Source of the DNA: Spirochaetae bacterium HGW-Spirochaetae-9
Lineage (GTDB): Bacteria; Spirochaetota; Spirochaetia; Treponematales; Rectinemataceae
Direction of reading: 5' to 3'
Assembly (NCBI GenBank): GCA_002839205.1
Contig: PGXP01000073.1
Location: 1 to 7,870 of the forward strand
Length of the DNA stretch: 7,870 nucleotides
Shown in pieces: positions 1 through 6,719 of the stretch (position 1 is its first letter; every line of letters starts with the position of its first letter). Position numbers and translations under genes: made by a program. Under the pieces are notes generated by a model that was not told the origin of the DNA, searched no databases, and saw only the letters and a list, made by a program, of their open reading frames with translations.

Positions 1-888
1 GTAGCCTGCCCCGGACAGAAGCGCCGACTTCGCGCAGAGTTGGGCAGCCCCTATCGCCCCACGCGATCCTGCGAATATCGCCAGCTTTCCTCTGCTCATT
101 TTATAGTCAGTGGGGTTGTTTTCCGGCAGAAGCCCGGTGAGGTCCTCATCCTCCAAAAGGCAAAGGTTGCCGGGGCGGCGGGCAAGAATCGCAGGAAAAA
201 CATCGGTCACGGGTATGAGTTCGCCGCAGAGGCCACGGGCCTGAGGAAGGAAGCATGCCGATTTCATCGGCTCCAGACAGAGAGTCATGTCGGCGGCAAC
301 GCAAGGGAATCCCGGTATCCAGCCATCGCCAATACCCGAGGGCAGATCGACCGAAACCACAAGGATGCCGGGCTGACGGCTTTTGATGCTGTTCAGGAAG
401 AGGATCATGGATTCGGCTTCTCCAGCAGCCCTGCCCCGCAAGCCTGTTCCAAGAATGCCATCGAGGAGTATGTCGGTTCCTTCGAGCATATCGGCCAGGG
501 GTGTTTTCTCCGGCAAATTGCCGCTGCCGGAATCGAGCCAGACTATCGGAGCAAGATTGGCCGCTATCAGGCTTTCTGCCTGTTTCACTGTATTTTCCCC
601 GAGTTCGCGGGAAGAAATCAGTGCCTTCTGGTTTTGGAACCCTGAACAGAATGCATGGCGCAGAACGGCGAGAGCGTCGGCGCCATTGTCGCCTTTACCG
701 CAGAGAGCGACAATCTTCACCTGTTCGCCTTTTTCTTTCAGTTCTGGCCGGCGGGCTATTTCGGCTCGTAGAGTGTCCCACATCCTGAGGGAAGCTTTTT
801 CCATAAGCTGCAGCGAGCTCAGCGCCAGAATCTCCCGTGTGGAATTGTCGAGGGCCAGCGAATCTTCACAGGTGAGGAGATTTTTCAT
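1..888 (-). CDS. nnr: Bifunctional NAD(P)H-hydrate epimerase / ADP-dependent dehydratase (Nnr, YjeF type), 3' end missing
   Basis: The minus-strand frame is open from the ATG at 888 to the left window edge (296 codons, no stop). Residues 1-235 form a YjeF_N domain, which interconverts R- and S-NAD(P)HX. Visible motifs are LxLMEKA (26-32), the nucleotide/K+ loop GKGDNGADAL (64-73), ILLDGILGTGL (140-150), VSVDLPSGIGDG (178-189) and the GLCGELIPVTDV block (219-230). From about residue 259 the carbohydrate-kinase-fold dehydratase domain begins: YKMSRGKLAIFAGSRGAIGA, then AKSALLSGAGY at the edge. That half uses ADP to dehydrate S-NAD(P)HX; its catalytic part lies outside the window. The loop differs from the usual GNNGGDG (D67, A70 and A72 are non-consensus). 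This is the third gene of the leftward operon, starting 6 bp after the oxidoreductase stop and using a ribosome binding site inside that gene. The bifunctional assignment is firm for the fold; activity of the variant loop is inferred. Confidence 0.93.
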   Translation of the reverse strand, partial: MKNLLTCEDSLALDNSTREILALSSLQLMEKASLRMWDTLRAEIARRPELKEKGEQVKIVALCGKGDNGADALAVLRHAFCSGFQNQKALISSRELGENTVKQAESLIAANLAPIVWLDSGSGNLPEKTPLADMLEGTDILLDGILGTGLRGRAAGEAESMILFLNSIKSRQPGILVVSVDLPSGIGDGWIPGFPCVAADMTLCLEPMKSACFLPQARGLCGELIPVTDVFPAILARRPGNLCLLEDEDLTGLLPENNPTDYKMSRGKLAIFAGSRGAIGAAQLCAKSALLSGAGY

Positions 889-894
889 GCCTCG

Positions 895-2511
895 TCACCC
901 TCCCCTTTTGTTTTCTGCAATGGCTTCAGCCACCTTTATCCCGTCCATGGCGGCAGACATTATGCCGCCTGCATAGCCGCAACCCTCACCGCAGGGATAG
1001 ATGCCAGTTATGTTGCTCTGCATGGATTCATCCCTCAAAATCCGGATGGGTGAAGAGCTGCGCGTTTCCACGCCGCTCAGCACGGAATCGGGATGGGAGA
1101 ATCCCCGTATTTTTCTTTCAAAGGCCGCAACGCCTTCCTTGATGGATTCGGACACAAAGGTCGGCAGGCAGGCATTGAGGTCTGCAAGACTCCATGCTCC
1201 TTTTGAACAGGGGAACACGGAGCCGAAGCCTTTGGAAGGCCGGCCATCCAGGAAATCTTCGAGTCGCTGGACAGGGATCGCGAAACCGGGCTTCCCCGTA
1301 TTGGCGGCGGCAAAGGCAGCCCTCTCCCAGGTTCTCTGAAATTCCACACCAGCAAGGATCTCGGGGCTCATAAAATCCTCTGTCCTTACGGCTGCAACGA
1401 TGGCCGAGTTGGCGTTGCGCCCGTCGCGAGCAAAGTTGCTCATACCGTTGCATGCTGCCATGCCTTGTTCGGAGCTGGCATTGACCACGAAGCCTCCCGG
1501 ACACATGCAGAAGCTGTAGACGCCGCGTCCGCCCGATGCCTGGTGGGTCAATTTATAGTCTGCCACCGGCAGATTGGGGTCATTCCAGGATTCTCCGAAT
1601 TGACTTTTCTGTATCATCTCCTGCGGATGCTCGATTCTGAGGCCAATGGCAAAGGCTTTCTGCTCCATTGCAACTTCGCTGCACGCCAGTATTCCGAAAG
1701 TATCCCTGGCGCTATGTCCTATCGCCACAACAACTGTGGAGGCTTCAATTTTTTGTCCATTTTTTAGTCCAACCCCTCGTATCCTGCCCCCTGCGATGTC
1801 GAATGAGGTGACGGGAGAATTGAAGCGGATGTTTCCTCCCAGGTTCTCAATCTTTTTTCGTATGTTCTTTACAACATCGACAAGATAGTCTGTTCCAATG
1901 TGGGGTTTGCTCACAAAGGCGATTTCTGGCGGTGCACCGGCTTCCAGAAATTCATCGATCACCTTCCTGTTCCGATGGAACTTGTCTCCTACTGAAGTGT
2001 TGAGTTTTCCATCCGAGAAGGTCCCCGCTCCGCCTTCGCCGAACTGCATATTGGAATCAGGATCGAGCAGCCCTGAATCCCAGAATCGGTTGACCGAGAC
2101 AATCCTCGCATCGACATCCTGTCCCCTTTCGAGAATTATGGGCTTGTATCCGTTCTCGGCGAGAAGGAGGGCACAGAACAGGCCGGCAGGTCCTCCCCCA
2201 ACGATGATCACGGGTGCCTTTGCTGTCGGTTCCAAAGCCTTGCCGACCGGAAATGCGTAAGGGTCATATGTCCCGGGAAGTGGCGCAAACTGTGCGGCGA
2301 GGAGCTTGTTTTTCAAGGGCTTTTTAAGTTCTACATCGATTGAGTAAATGACGCGTATAGCCGATTTCTCCCTGGCATCGAATGATTTTTTTGCTATGTT
2401 CCAGGAGGAAATATTCTCCGCCGAGGTACCCGTGATGGCGCATATCGCTCTTTCGAGAGTGGCCTCGTCGTGGCCGGGTCGCAGCTTGAGCTGCTGTATT
2501 CTATATTTCAT
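895..2511 (-). CDS. FAD-dependent oxidoreductase of the COG2509 type (substrate unknown)
   Basis: A 538-residue cytoplasmic flavoprotein with no signal peptide. An N-terminal region of about 95 residues ([20 protein letters not shown] onward) precedes the dinucleotide-binding fold, as is usual for this family. The Rossmann motif VIIVGGGPAGL spans residues 101-111, and an acidic residue ending the second strand (E128 in LERG) should bind the adenosine ribose. The family signature MQFGEGGAGTFSDGKLNT lies at 155-172. The C-terminal block GIYPCGEGCGYAGGIMSAA closes the FAD site. The physiological reaction of this family is not established to my knowledge. I chose the ATG at 2511 because it makes an ATGA overlap with the lipoprotein stop and because family members start with a similar short strand; a GTG at 2523, in frame, would add four residues. 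Its position between a lipoprotein gene and nnr suggests co-transcription and a role in redox metabolism (inference). Confidence 0.9.
   Translation of the reverse strand: MKYRIQQLKLRPGHDEATLERAICAITGTSAENISSWNIAKKSFDAREKSAIRVIYSIDVELKKPLKNKLLAAQFAPLPGTYDPYAFPVGKALEPTAKAPVIIVGGGPAGLFCALLLAENGYKPIILERGQDVDARIVSVNRFWDSGLLDPDSNMQFGEGGAGTFSDGKLNTSVGDKFHRNRKVIDEFLEAGAPPEIAFVSKPHIGTDYLVDVVKNIRKKIENLGGNIRFNSPVTSFDIAGGRIRGVGLKNGQKIEASTVVVAIGHSARDTFGILACSEVAMEQKAFAIGLRIEHPQEMIQKSQFGESWNDPNLPVADYKLTHQASGGRGVYSFCMCPGGFVVNASSEQGMAACNGMSNFARDGRNANSAIVAAVRTEDFMSPEILAGVEFQRTWERAAFAAANTGKPGFAIPVQRLEDFLDGRPSKGFGSVFPCSKGAWSLADLNACLPTFVSESIKEGVAAFERKIRGFSHPDSVLSGVETRSSSPIRILRDESMQSNITGIYPCGEGCGYAGGIMSAAMDGIKVAEAIAENKRGG
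899..904 (-). promoter_or_regulatory. Shine-Dalgarno site for nnr inside the upstream gene
   Basis: On the minus strand GGGAGG lies 10 bases upstream of the ATG at 888. It is formed by the last glycine codons of the oxidoreductase gene, just before its TGA. A second, too-close GAGG sits at 890-893. This supports the ATG at 888 as the start and suggests translation of nnr is coupled to termination of the upstream gene. Confidence 0.6.
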
Positions 2512-3782
2512 CGTAAATCCCACAGTGAAACCTGCACTTTTTCTTCCAACGTGAGCAATGCATACACCTGTCCTTCTTCCGACACCCGTATAGTGACCGT
2601 TTCTCGGACTCCGTCAGGCAGATCGATGCGGGAGCGATGATGGACTTTTCCCTTCTCGTCCATGAGTTGGATACTATAGGATCCGAGGCTGCTCTTCGTT
2701 TGGTACAACAAGTAGTACAGCCCGGAATTCTGGCCAATAAGCTCTGGAGGTGGCGCTTCCTGGCCTCCGGCAGTGATGGGCAGGCTGAATTCGACGCGGC
2801 CGGTCCACCCGTCCATGGTAAAGATCCATGAGCCGGCATACTCGTTCCGTGCAATGACAAGGCTCGCCGAATCGTAATATTCCTTGTAATAATCGAGCTT
2901 GAGCATGATCCTGAATGTTTCTCCCTCTGCCTCCATCAATATGCCATCCAGGTGGGCAATTATCTTGGAACTATTCGACGCTGCTTCGTTTTCCCTGCCA
3001 TCGAGCTTTTTGCCTGCATTTTCCGAAAGTTCTCTGGGTAAAGGGAGAGCGTCGCGGCCGATCCGCAGACTGGACAGGAGATTGCCCTCCTTTCCGAAAT
3101 GATGCACGAGAAAAGTGGATTCTGAAGCAGAAAATACGCCAAATGTGCCTTCCCTGAAGACGTCCATCGACAGAATGACGGGAAAGGGAGTACCGCCTGG
3201 ACCTTCCTGGCCGATTGAGGCTTTCTCTACGCCCATAGCGCCGAAGCGTCTCACTATTCCATCCAAATACGAGGCCGACTGGGGGTCATAGATACGGGCG
3301 GAAGCCTGCGGCACCTTGTCCGCCACATAGATGGTTTGATCCTGTCCTACGGCAATCTTTCGAGGTTGGGCAAAGCTGACAGGTACGGCATAGCGTCCCG
3401 CTGAAGCCTGTCCTTTAATCTTCGCCCCATCCGGCAGGGGCGCTGTCAGAGGTTTCACAATGCCTGGAACCGGCGAAATCGAAGGATCGTAGAGGAGGGC
3501 GAGCAGGTCGCCATAGGAAGACAACCGCATTATCTTTCTGCTTCTGCCGTCGAGCATATGGAAAATGCCCTGGCTCATGGTGAGATCGATACCGTCTCTT
3601 CCTTGCGAGGAAAGGTCGATGTTGTTTTCCGACAGGCCGTAACCCACCGAGAAAAGATCTATTCTCTGGATTAAACCTGCCTGCGACGAGGGAGAGCAGG
3701 CGGTGAAAACAAATGTCTGCACCAGGAGAACGAGTGCAGCGCAGGAAAGGCTCTTGCCAGGGCTTTTCATCGCAGCATTCAT
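2508..3782 (-). CDS. Uncharacterised secreted lipoprotein, possibly beta-propeller-like
   Basis: A protein of 424 residues (420 from the second ATG at 3770). It begins with a lipoprotein signal peptide: a basic stretch MKSPGKS, a hydrophobic core [13 protein letters not shown], and a relaxed lipobox FTAC with the lipidated cysteine at residue 29 followed by serine. It should be exported by Sec and anchored to a membrane. The mature part has no motif I can name with confidence. Recurring strand-turn-strand pieces such as [33 protein letters not shown] and [15 protein letters not shown] resemble NHL/WD-like propeller blades, but this is a visual impression. It may belong to an uncharacterised spirochaetal lipoprotein family (recollection, unchecked). 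It is the first gene of the leftward operon and overlaps the oxidoreductase gene by 4 bp. Start choice is open: the ATG at 3782 has only a weak GGA at suitable distance, while the ATG at 3770 has AAGGA 11 bases upstream and gives a more typical signal peptide. Confidence 0.85.
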   Translation of the reverse strand: MNAAMKSPGKSLSCAALVLLVQTFVFTACSPSSQAGLIQRIDLFSVGYGLSENNIDLSSQGRDGIDLTMSQGIFHMLDGRSRKIMRLSSYGDLLALLYDPSISPVPGIVKPLTAPLPDGAKIKGQASAGRYAVPVSFAQPRKIAVGQDQTIYVADKVPQASARIYDPQSASYLDGIVRRFGAMGVEKASIGQEGPGGTPFPVILSMDVFREGTFGVFSASESTFLVHHFGKEGNLLSSLRIGRDALPLPRELSENAGKKLDGRENEAASNSSKIIAHLDGILMEAEGETFRIMLKLDYYKEYYDSASLVIARNEYAGSWIFTMDGWTGRVEFSLPITAGGQEAPPPELIGQNSGLYYLLYQTKSSLGSYSIQLMDEKGKVHHRSRIDLPDGVRETVTIRVSEEGQVYALLTLEEKVQVSLWDLR

Positions 3783-3816
3783 CCTTATCCGCGAAAGAAG
3801 GAAATGTCAACGCCGA

Positions 3817-3834
3817 CGGCCTGGATTAGGGCCG
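3817..3834. repeat. Short inverted repeat in the divergent intergenic region
   Basis: CGGCC at 3817-3821 and GGCCG at 3830-3834 are perfect inverted arms around an 8-base centre; the inner T/G pair could extend the stem in RNA. It lies between the lipoprotein start and the putative secA promoter, so it could be an operator. Arms this short in GC-rich DNA are expected often by chance, so this is weak. Confidence 0.2.
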
Positions 3835-3851
3835 AAGCCAAGCCCTCTTCC

Positions 3852-3880
3852 TTGACCCTTTCATCAGCGGGAAGTATTCT
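3852..3880 (+). promoter_or_regulatory. Putative sigma-70-type promoter of secA
   Basis: TTGACC at 3852-3857 (5 of 6 matches to the -35 consensus) is followed after exactly 17 bp by TATTCT at 3875-3880 (4 of 6 matches to the -10 consensus). This is the best promoter-like pair I found by eye in the 105-bp divergent region. Transcription would begin about seven bases after the -10 box, at or within a base or two of the secA ATG at 3888, leaving essentially no leader. It would drive secA and the gene after it. No experimental support is visible from sequence alone. Confidence 0.4.
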
Positions 3881-3887
3881 TAGCATC

Positions 3888-6716
3888 ATGGCAATAAATC
3901 TTCTCACCGCCTTTTTCGGATCCAAAAAGGAACGCGATGTCAAAAATCTTCTTCCCTCGCTTCATACGATAAACGCCAGGGAATCCTGGGCACTTGGCCT
4001 CGCTGATGACGATTTTCCCGCCCGGACAGAGGCCTTCAGGGCAGGCTTGGCACGAGGGGGGAGCCTGGACGAGATCCTCCCCGACGCCTTTGCCCTCGCC
4101 CGCGAAGCGGCGCGAAGAGTACTCGGCGAGCGGCCTTTCGACGTGCAGATCATGGGCAGCCTTGTCCTCCACCAGGGTAAAATCGTGGAAATGAAGACGG
4201 GCGAAGGAAAAACCCTGTCATCGGTGAGCGCCGCCTATGTGAACGCGCTCTCGGGCAAGGGCGTCCACATCGTAACGGTCAACGATTACCTGGCAGAGCG
4301 CGACAGTCAGTGGATGGGCAGGATATTCACCTTTCTCGGCCTCAGCGTCGGCTGCATCCTCTCCACCATGGACAACGACGCCCGACGGAAGGCCTACGCC
4401 TGCGACATCACCTACGGCACGAACAACGAATTCGGTTTCGACTACCTCCGCGACAACATGACCTGGTCGCCTGAATCGCGGGTGCAGCGAGGACACCACT
4501 ACTGCATTGTCGACGAGATCGATTCCATCCTCATCGATGAAGCCAGAACGCCTCTCATCATCTCCGGCGCCGCCGAGGACGACACCTACAAGGTGAATGA
4601 GGTAAATCGACTGGCATTGTCCCTCACCGAGGTGAAGAAAAATCCCGAGACCGGAGAATACCCGGACGAGGCGAACGGCGAAGTGGCCGATGGCGACTAT
4701 CGCATAGATGAGAAATCCAAGCGTGTAATGTTCACAAGTCAGGGGCACAACCATGCCGAGGAACTGCTTCAGAGGCGCGGTCTCATCAAAGGCAGCCTCT
4801 TCGAGGAAGGCAATTTCGAGTTTGCCCACTACTTCACCCAGTCGGTGCGTGCCCAGATTCTTTTCAACAAGGACGTGGACTATGTCGTGCAGGATGGTCT
4901 TGTACAGATCGTCGATGAATTCACGGGACGCATCCTCCATGGCCGACGCTACTCCGATGGCCTCCACGAGGCGATAGAAGCCAAAGAAAGAATCAAAATC
5001 GCACGCAGGAACCGTACCCTCGCCACGATAACCTTTCAGAATTACTTCCGTATGTATGAAAAAATATGCGGAATGACGGGGACAGCCGACACGGAAGCGC
5101 CTGAATTCAATAAAATATACAGCCTTGATGTCGTTGTCATACCCTCGAACCGCCCTATTGTCCGAAACGATGAAGACGATCTTGTATTCCTCAATGAGGA
5201 AGAAAAATTCCAGGCTATCAGCGAGGAAATCGAGAAAGCTCACAAGAAGGGGCAGCCTATCCTGGTGGGAACAGTTTCCATAGAAAAATCCGAAAAACTC
5301 TCGGCTCTCCTAGCACGCAATGGTGTGCCACATGAAGTGCTCAATGCCAAGAACCATGCGCGTGAAGCCCTCATCATCGCCGAGGCGGGAGCCAAAGGAT
5401 CGGTGACGATTGCGACAAACATGGCAGGCCGAGGCACCGACATAAAGCTGGGCGGCAACCCTGAATTCAGGGCGCGGCGCAAGGCCGGCTCCGAGGCGAG
5501 CGATGAGGAGTTCGCCAGCGCAATGGCTTTGGAATACGAGACATGGCGAAAAGACTTCGACGAGATCCGTAGTCTTGGCGGGCTCTGTGTCATAGGCACG
5601 GAGCGCCATGAATCACGCCGCATCGACAACCAGCTTCGCGGACGGTCGGGGCGTCAGGGCGATCCGGGACGTTCGGCCTTCTTCATCTCCCTCGATGATG
5701 ACCTCATGCGCCTCTTCGGAGGAGAAAACTTCAAGAATATGATGAGCAAGGTGGGCATGAAACCGGGAGAGCCCATATATCATCCCCTTTTGAATCGGAC
5801 AATCGAGGGCGCCCAGAAAAAAGTTGAGGAACGCAACTTTGAAATACGCAAGCACCTTCTGGAATACGATGATGTTCTCAATCGCCAGAGGGCTTTTATC
5901 TACGATCAGCGCGATGCCATCATCAAGGACGGCGACCTTATAGGAAGGGTGCGCTCCAGCGCGTCCGAGATGCTCGAATCAGTGGTGGGCGACGCTTTGA
6001 TCCGCCAGAAATCAGGGGACAAAGCCGTGGCGTCGGAGCTTCCCCTCATCCTGCGGGACACCTTCGGCGTGGAGATGTCGGCAGCCCAGGTCTCCCCTCT
6101 CCTCGCAGCCTCGGCCGGCCAAGGGCCCGCGTCTTCACCGCTGTATGCCGATCTGCAACAATTGCTCACAAGTGACCTCGACGCCAAGCTGGCCATGGCC
6201 GGCGAAAACAACCTCAACAATTTTATCCGCTACCAGTACCTTCAGGAAATCGACAACAAGTGGCTGGATCATCTGGACACGATGGAAGGCCTCCGTGAGG
6301 CTGTCTATCTGCGCTCTTACGCCCAGAAGAATCCTCTTCTCGAATACAAGCTCGAAGGTTCCGATATCTTCGAGCATCTCATCGACGCCATCAGGAGAAA
6401 CATCGCGTCAAAGGTGCTGAGGGTTCAGATCAAGGCTGAGGAGGAACGCAGGCTTCCAGCCAAGGAGCCGGCCGCGACAGCCCACCATGAGAGCTCGGGA
6501 CAGTTCGGCGCTTCAGGCAGCCAGCCCTCCCCGACCCAGGGCAGGCAGGAACTCCGTCAGGATACCTCCCTGTCCCGAAACCCCCAGGGTTCGCAAATTT
6601 CCGAAGCCTCCCGGCCCGAAAACGTCACAGTGATGCGCTCGGGAGAAAAAGTCGGCCGCAACGATCCCTGCCCCTGCGGATCAGGCAAGAAATACAAGCA
6701 CTGTCACGGAAGGTAG
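3888..6716 (+). CDS. secA: Preprotein translocase ATPase subunit SecA
   Basis: A 942-residue SecA, the cytoplasmic and membrane-associated motor that pushes unfolded preproteins through SecYEG. NBD1 has Walker A MKTGEGKT (102-109, K108) and Walker [19 protein letters not shown] (206-223, D209). The preprotein cross-linking domain interrupts NBD1 at about 225-365. NBD2 carries [10 protein letters not shown] (395-404), [15 protein letters not shown] (509-523) and [13 protein letters not shown] (582-594), which contains the arginine-finger region. The helical scaffold and wing include [20 protein letters not shown] (792-811). A Ser/Gln/Pro-rich linker (about 855-920) leads to the zinc tail [13 protein letters not shown], with ligands C928, C930, C939 and H940; in other bacteria this tail binds SecB and ribosomes. 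The frame is open back to an ATG at 3804, but the extra 28 residues do not look like SecA, whereas [17 protein letters not shown] matches the family N-terminus. No good ribosome binding site precedes the ATG at 3888. All catalytic motifs are intact. Confidence 0.98.
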   Translation: MAINLLTAFFGSKKERDVKNLLPSLHTINARESWALGLADDDFPARTEAFRAGLARGGSLDEILPDAFALAREAARRVLGERPFDVQIMGSLVLHQGKIVEMKTGEGKTLSSVSAAYVNALSGKGVHIVTVNDYLAERDSQWMGRIFTFLGLSVGCILSTMDNDARRKAYACDITYGTNNEFGFDYLRDNMTWSPESRVQRGHHYCIVDEIDSILIDEARTPLIISGAAEDDTYKVNEVNRLALSLTEVKKNPETGEYPDEANGEVADGDYRIDEKSKRVMFTSQGHNHAEELLQRRGLIKGSLFEEGNFEFAHYFTQSVRAQILFNKDVDYVVQDGLVQIVDEFTGRILHGRRYSDGLHEAIEAKERIKIARRNRTLATITFQNYFRMYEKICGMTGTADTEAPEFNKIYSLDVVVIPSNRPIVRNDEDDLVFLNEEEKFQAISEEIEKAHKKGQPILVGTVSIEKSEKLSALLARNGVPHEVLNAKNHAREALIIAEAGAKGSVTIATNMAGRGTDIKLGGNPEFRARRKAGSEASDEEFASAMALEYETWRKDFDEIRSLGGLCVIGTERHESRRIDNQLRGRSGRQGDPGRSAFFISLDDDLMRLFGGENFKNMMSKVGMKPGEPIYHPLLNRTIEGAQKKVEERNFEIRKHLLEYDDVLNRQRAFIYDQRDAIIKDGDLIGRVRSSASEMLESVVGDALIRQKSGDKAVASELPLILRDTFGVEMSAAQVSPLLAASAGQGPASSPLYADLQQLLTSDLDAKLAMAGENNLNNFIRYQYLQEIDNKWLDHLDTMEGLREAVYLRSYAQKNPLLEYKLEGSDIFEHLIDAIRRNIASKVLRVQIKAEEERRLPAKEPAATAHHESSGQFGASGSQPSPTQGRQELRQDTSLSRNPQGSQISEASRPENVTVMRSGEKVGRNDPCPCGSGKKYKHCHGR
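6708..6713 (+). promoter_or_regulatory. Shine-Dalgarno site for the RqcH-type gene inside the end of secA
   Basis: GGAAGG, made from the last codons of secA, lies 6 bases before the ATG at 6720 and 3 bases before the alternative GTG at 6717. The spacing favours the ATG. Placement inside the secA coding sequence suggests the ribosome ending secA translation can reinitiate on the next gene. Confidence 0.6.
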
Positions 6717-6719
6717 GTG

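Noticed and set aside
40..976. Overlapping plus-strand frames of 95-201 codons at the left end.
   Set aside because: The minus strand here encodes a clear YjeF_N domain continuing into the dehydratase domain; the plus-strand translations show no domain character.
3804..3887. N-terminal extension of SecA from the ATG at 3804.
   Set aside because: The 28 extra residues do not resemble SecA, the purine run AAGGA is only one base from that ATG, and the extension would cover the putative secA promoter; the family N-terminus begins at the ATG at 3888.
4218..5243. A 341-codon open frame on the minus strand inside secA.
   Set aside because: It is fully antisense to the intact NBD1/NBD2 coding region of secA, matches no family I recognise and has valine/glycine-rich composition typical of the reverse complement of coding DNA.
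5430..5600. A possible lineage-specific insertion in SecA NBD2 (about residues 525-565).
   Set aside because: A charged segment of similar length occurs at the same place in E. coli SecA before the [13 protein letters not shown] motif, so it is not unusual.
6435..6650. Ser/Gln/Pro-rich low-complexity stretch near the end of secA, considered as a repeat or fusion.
   Set aside because: It is the usual variable linker between the SecA core and the zinc tail; no nucleotide repeat unit is visible.
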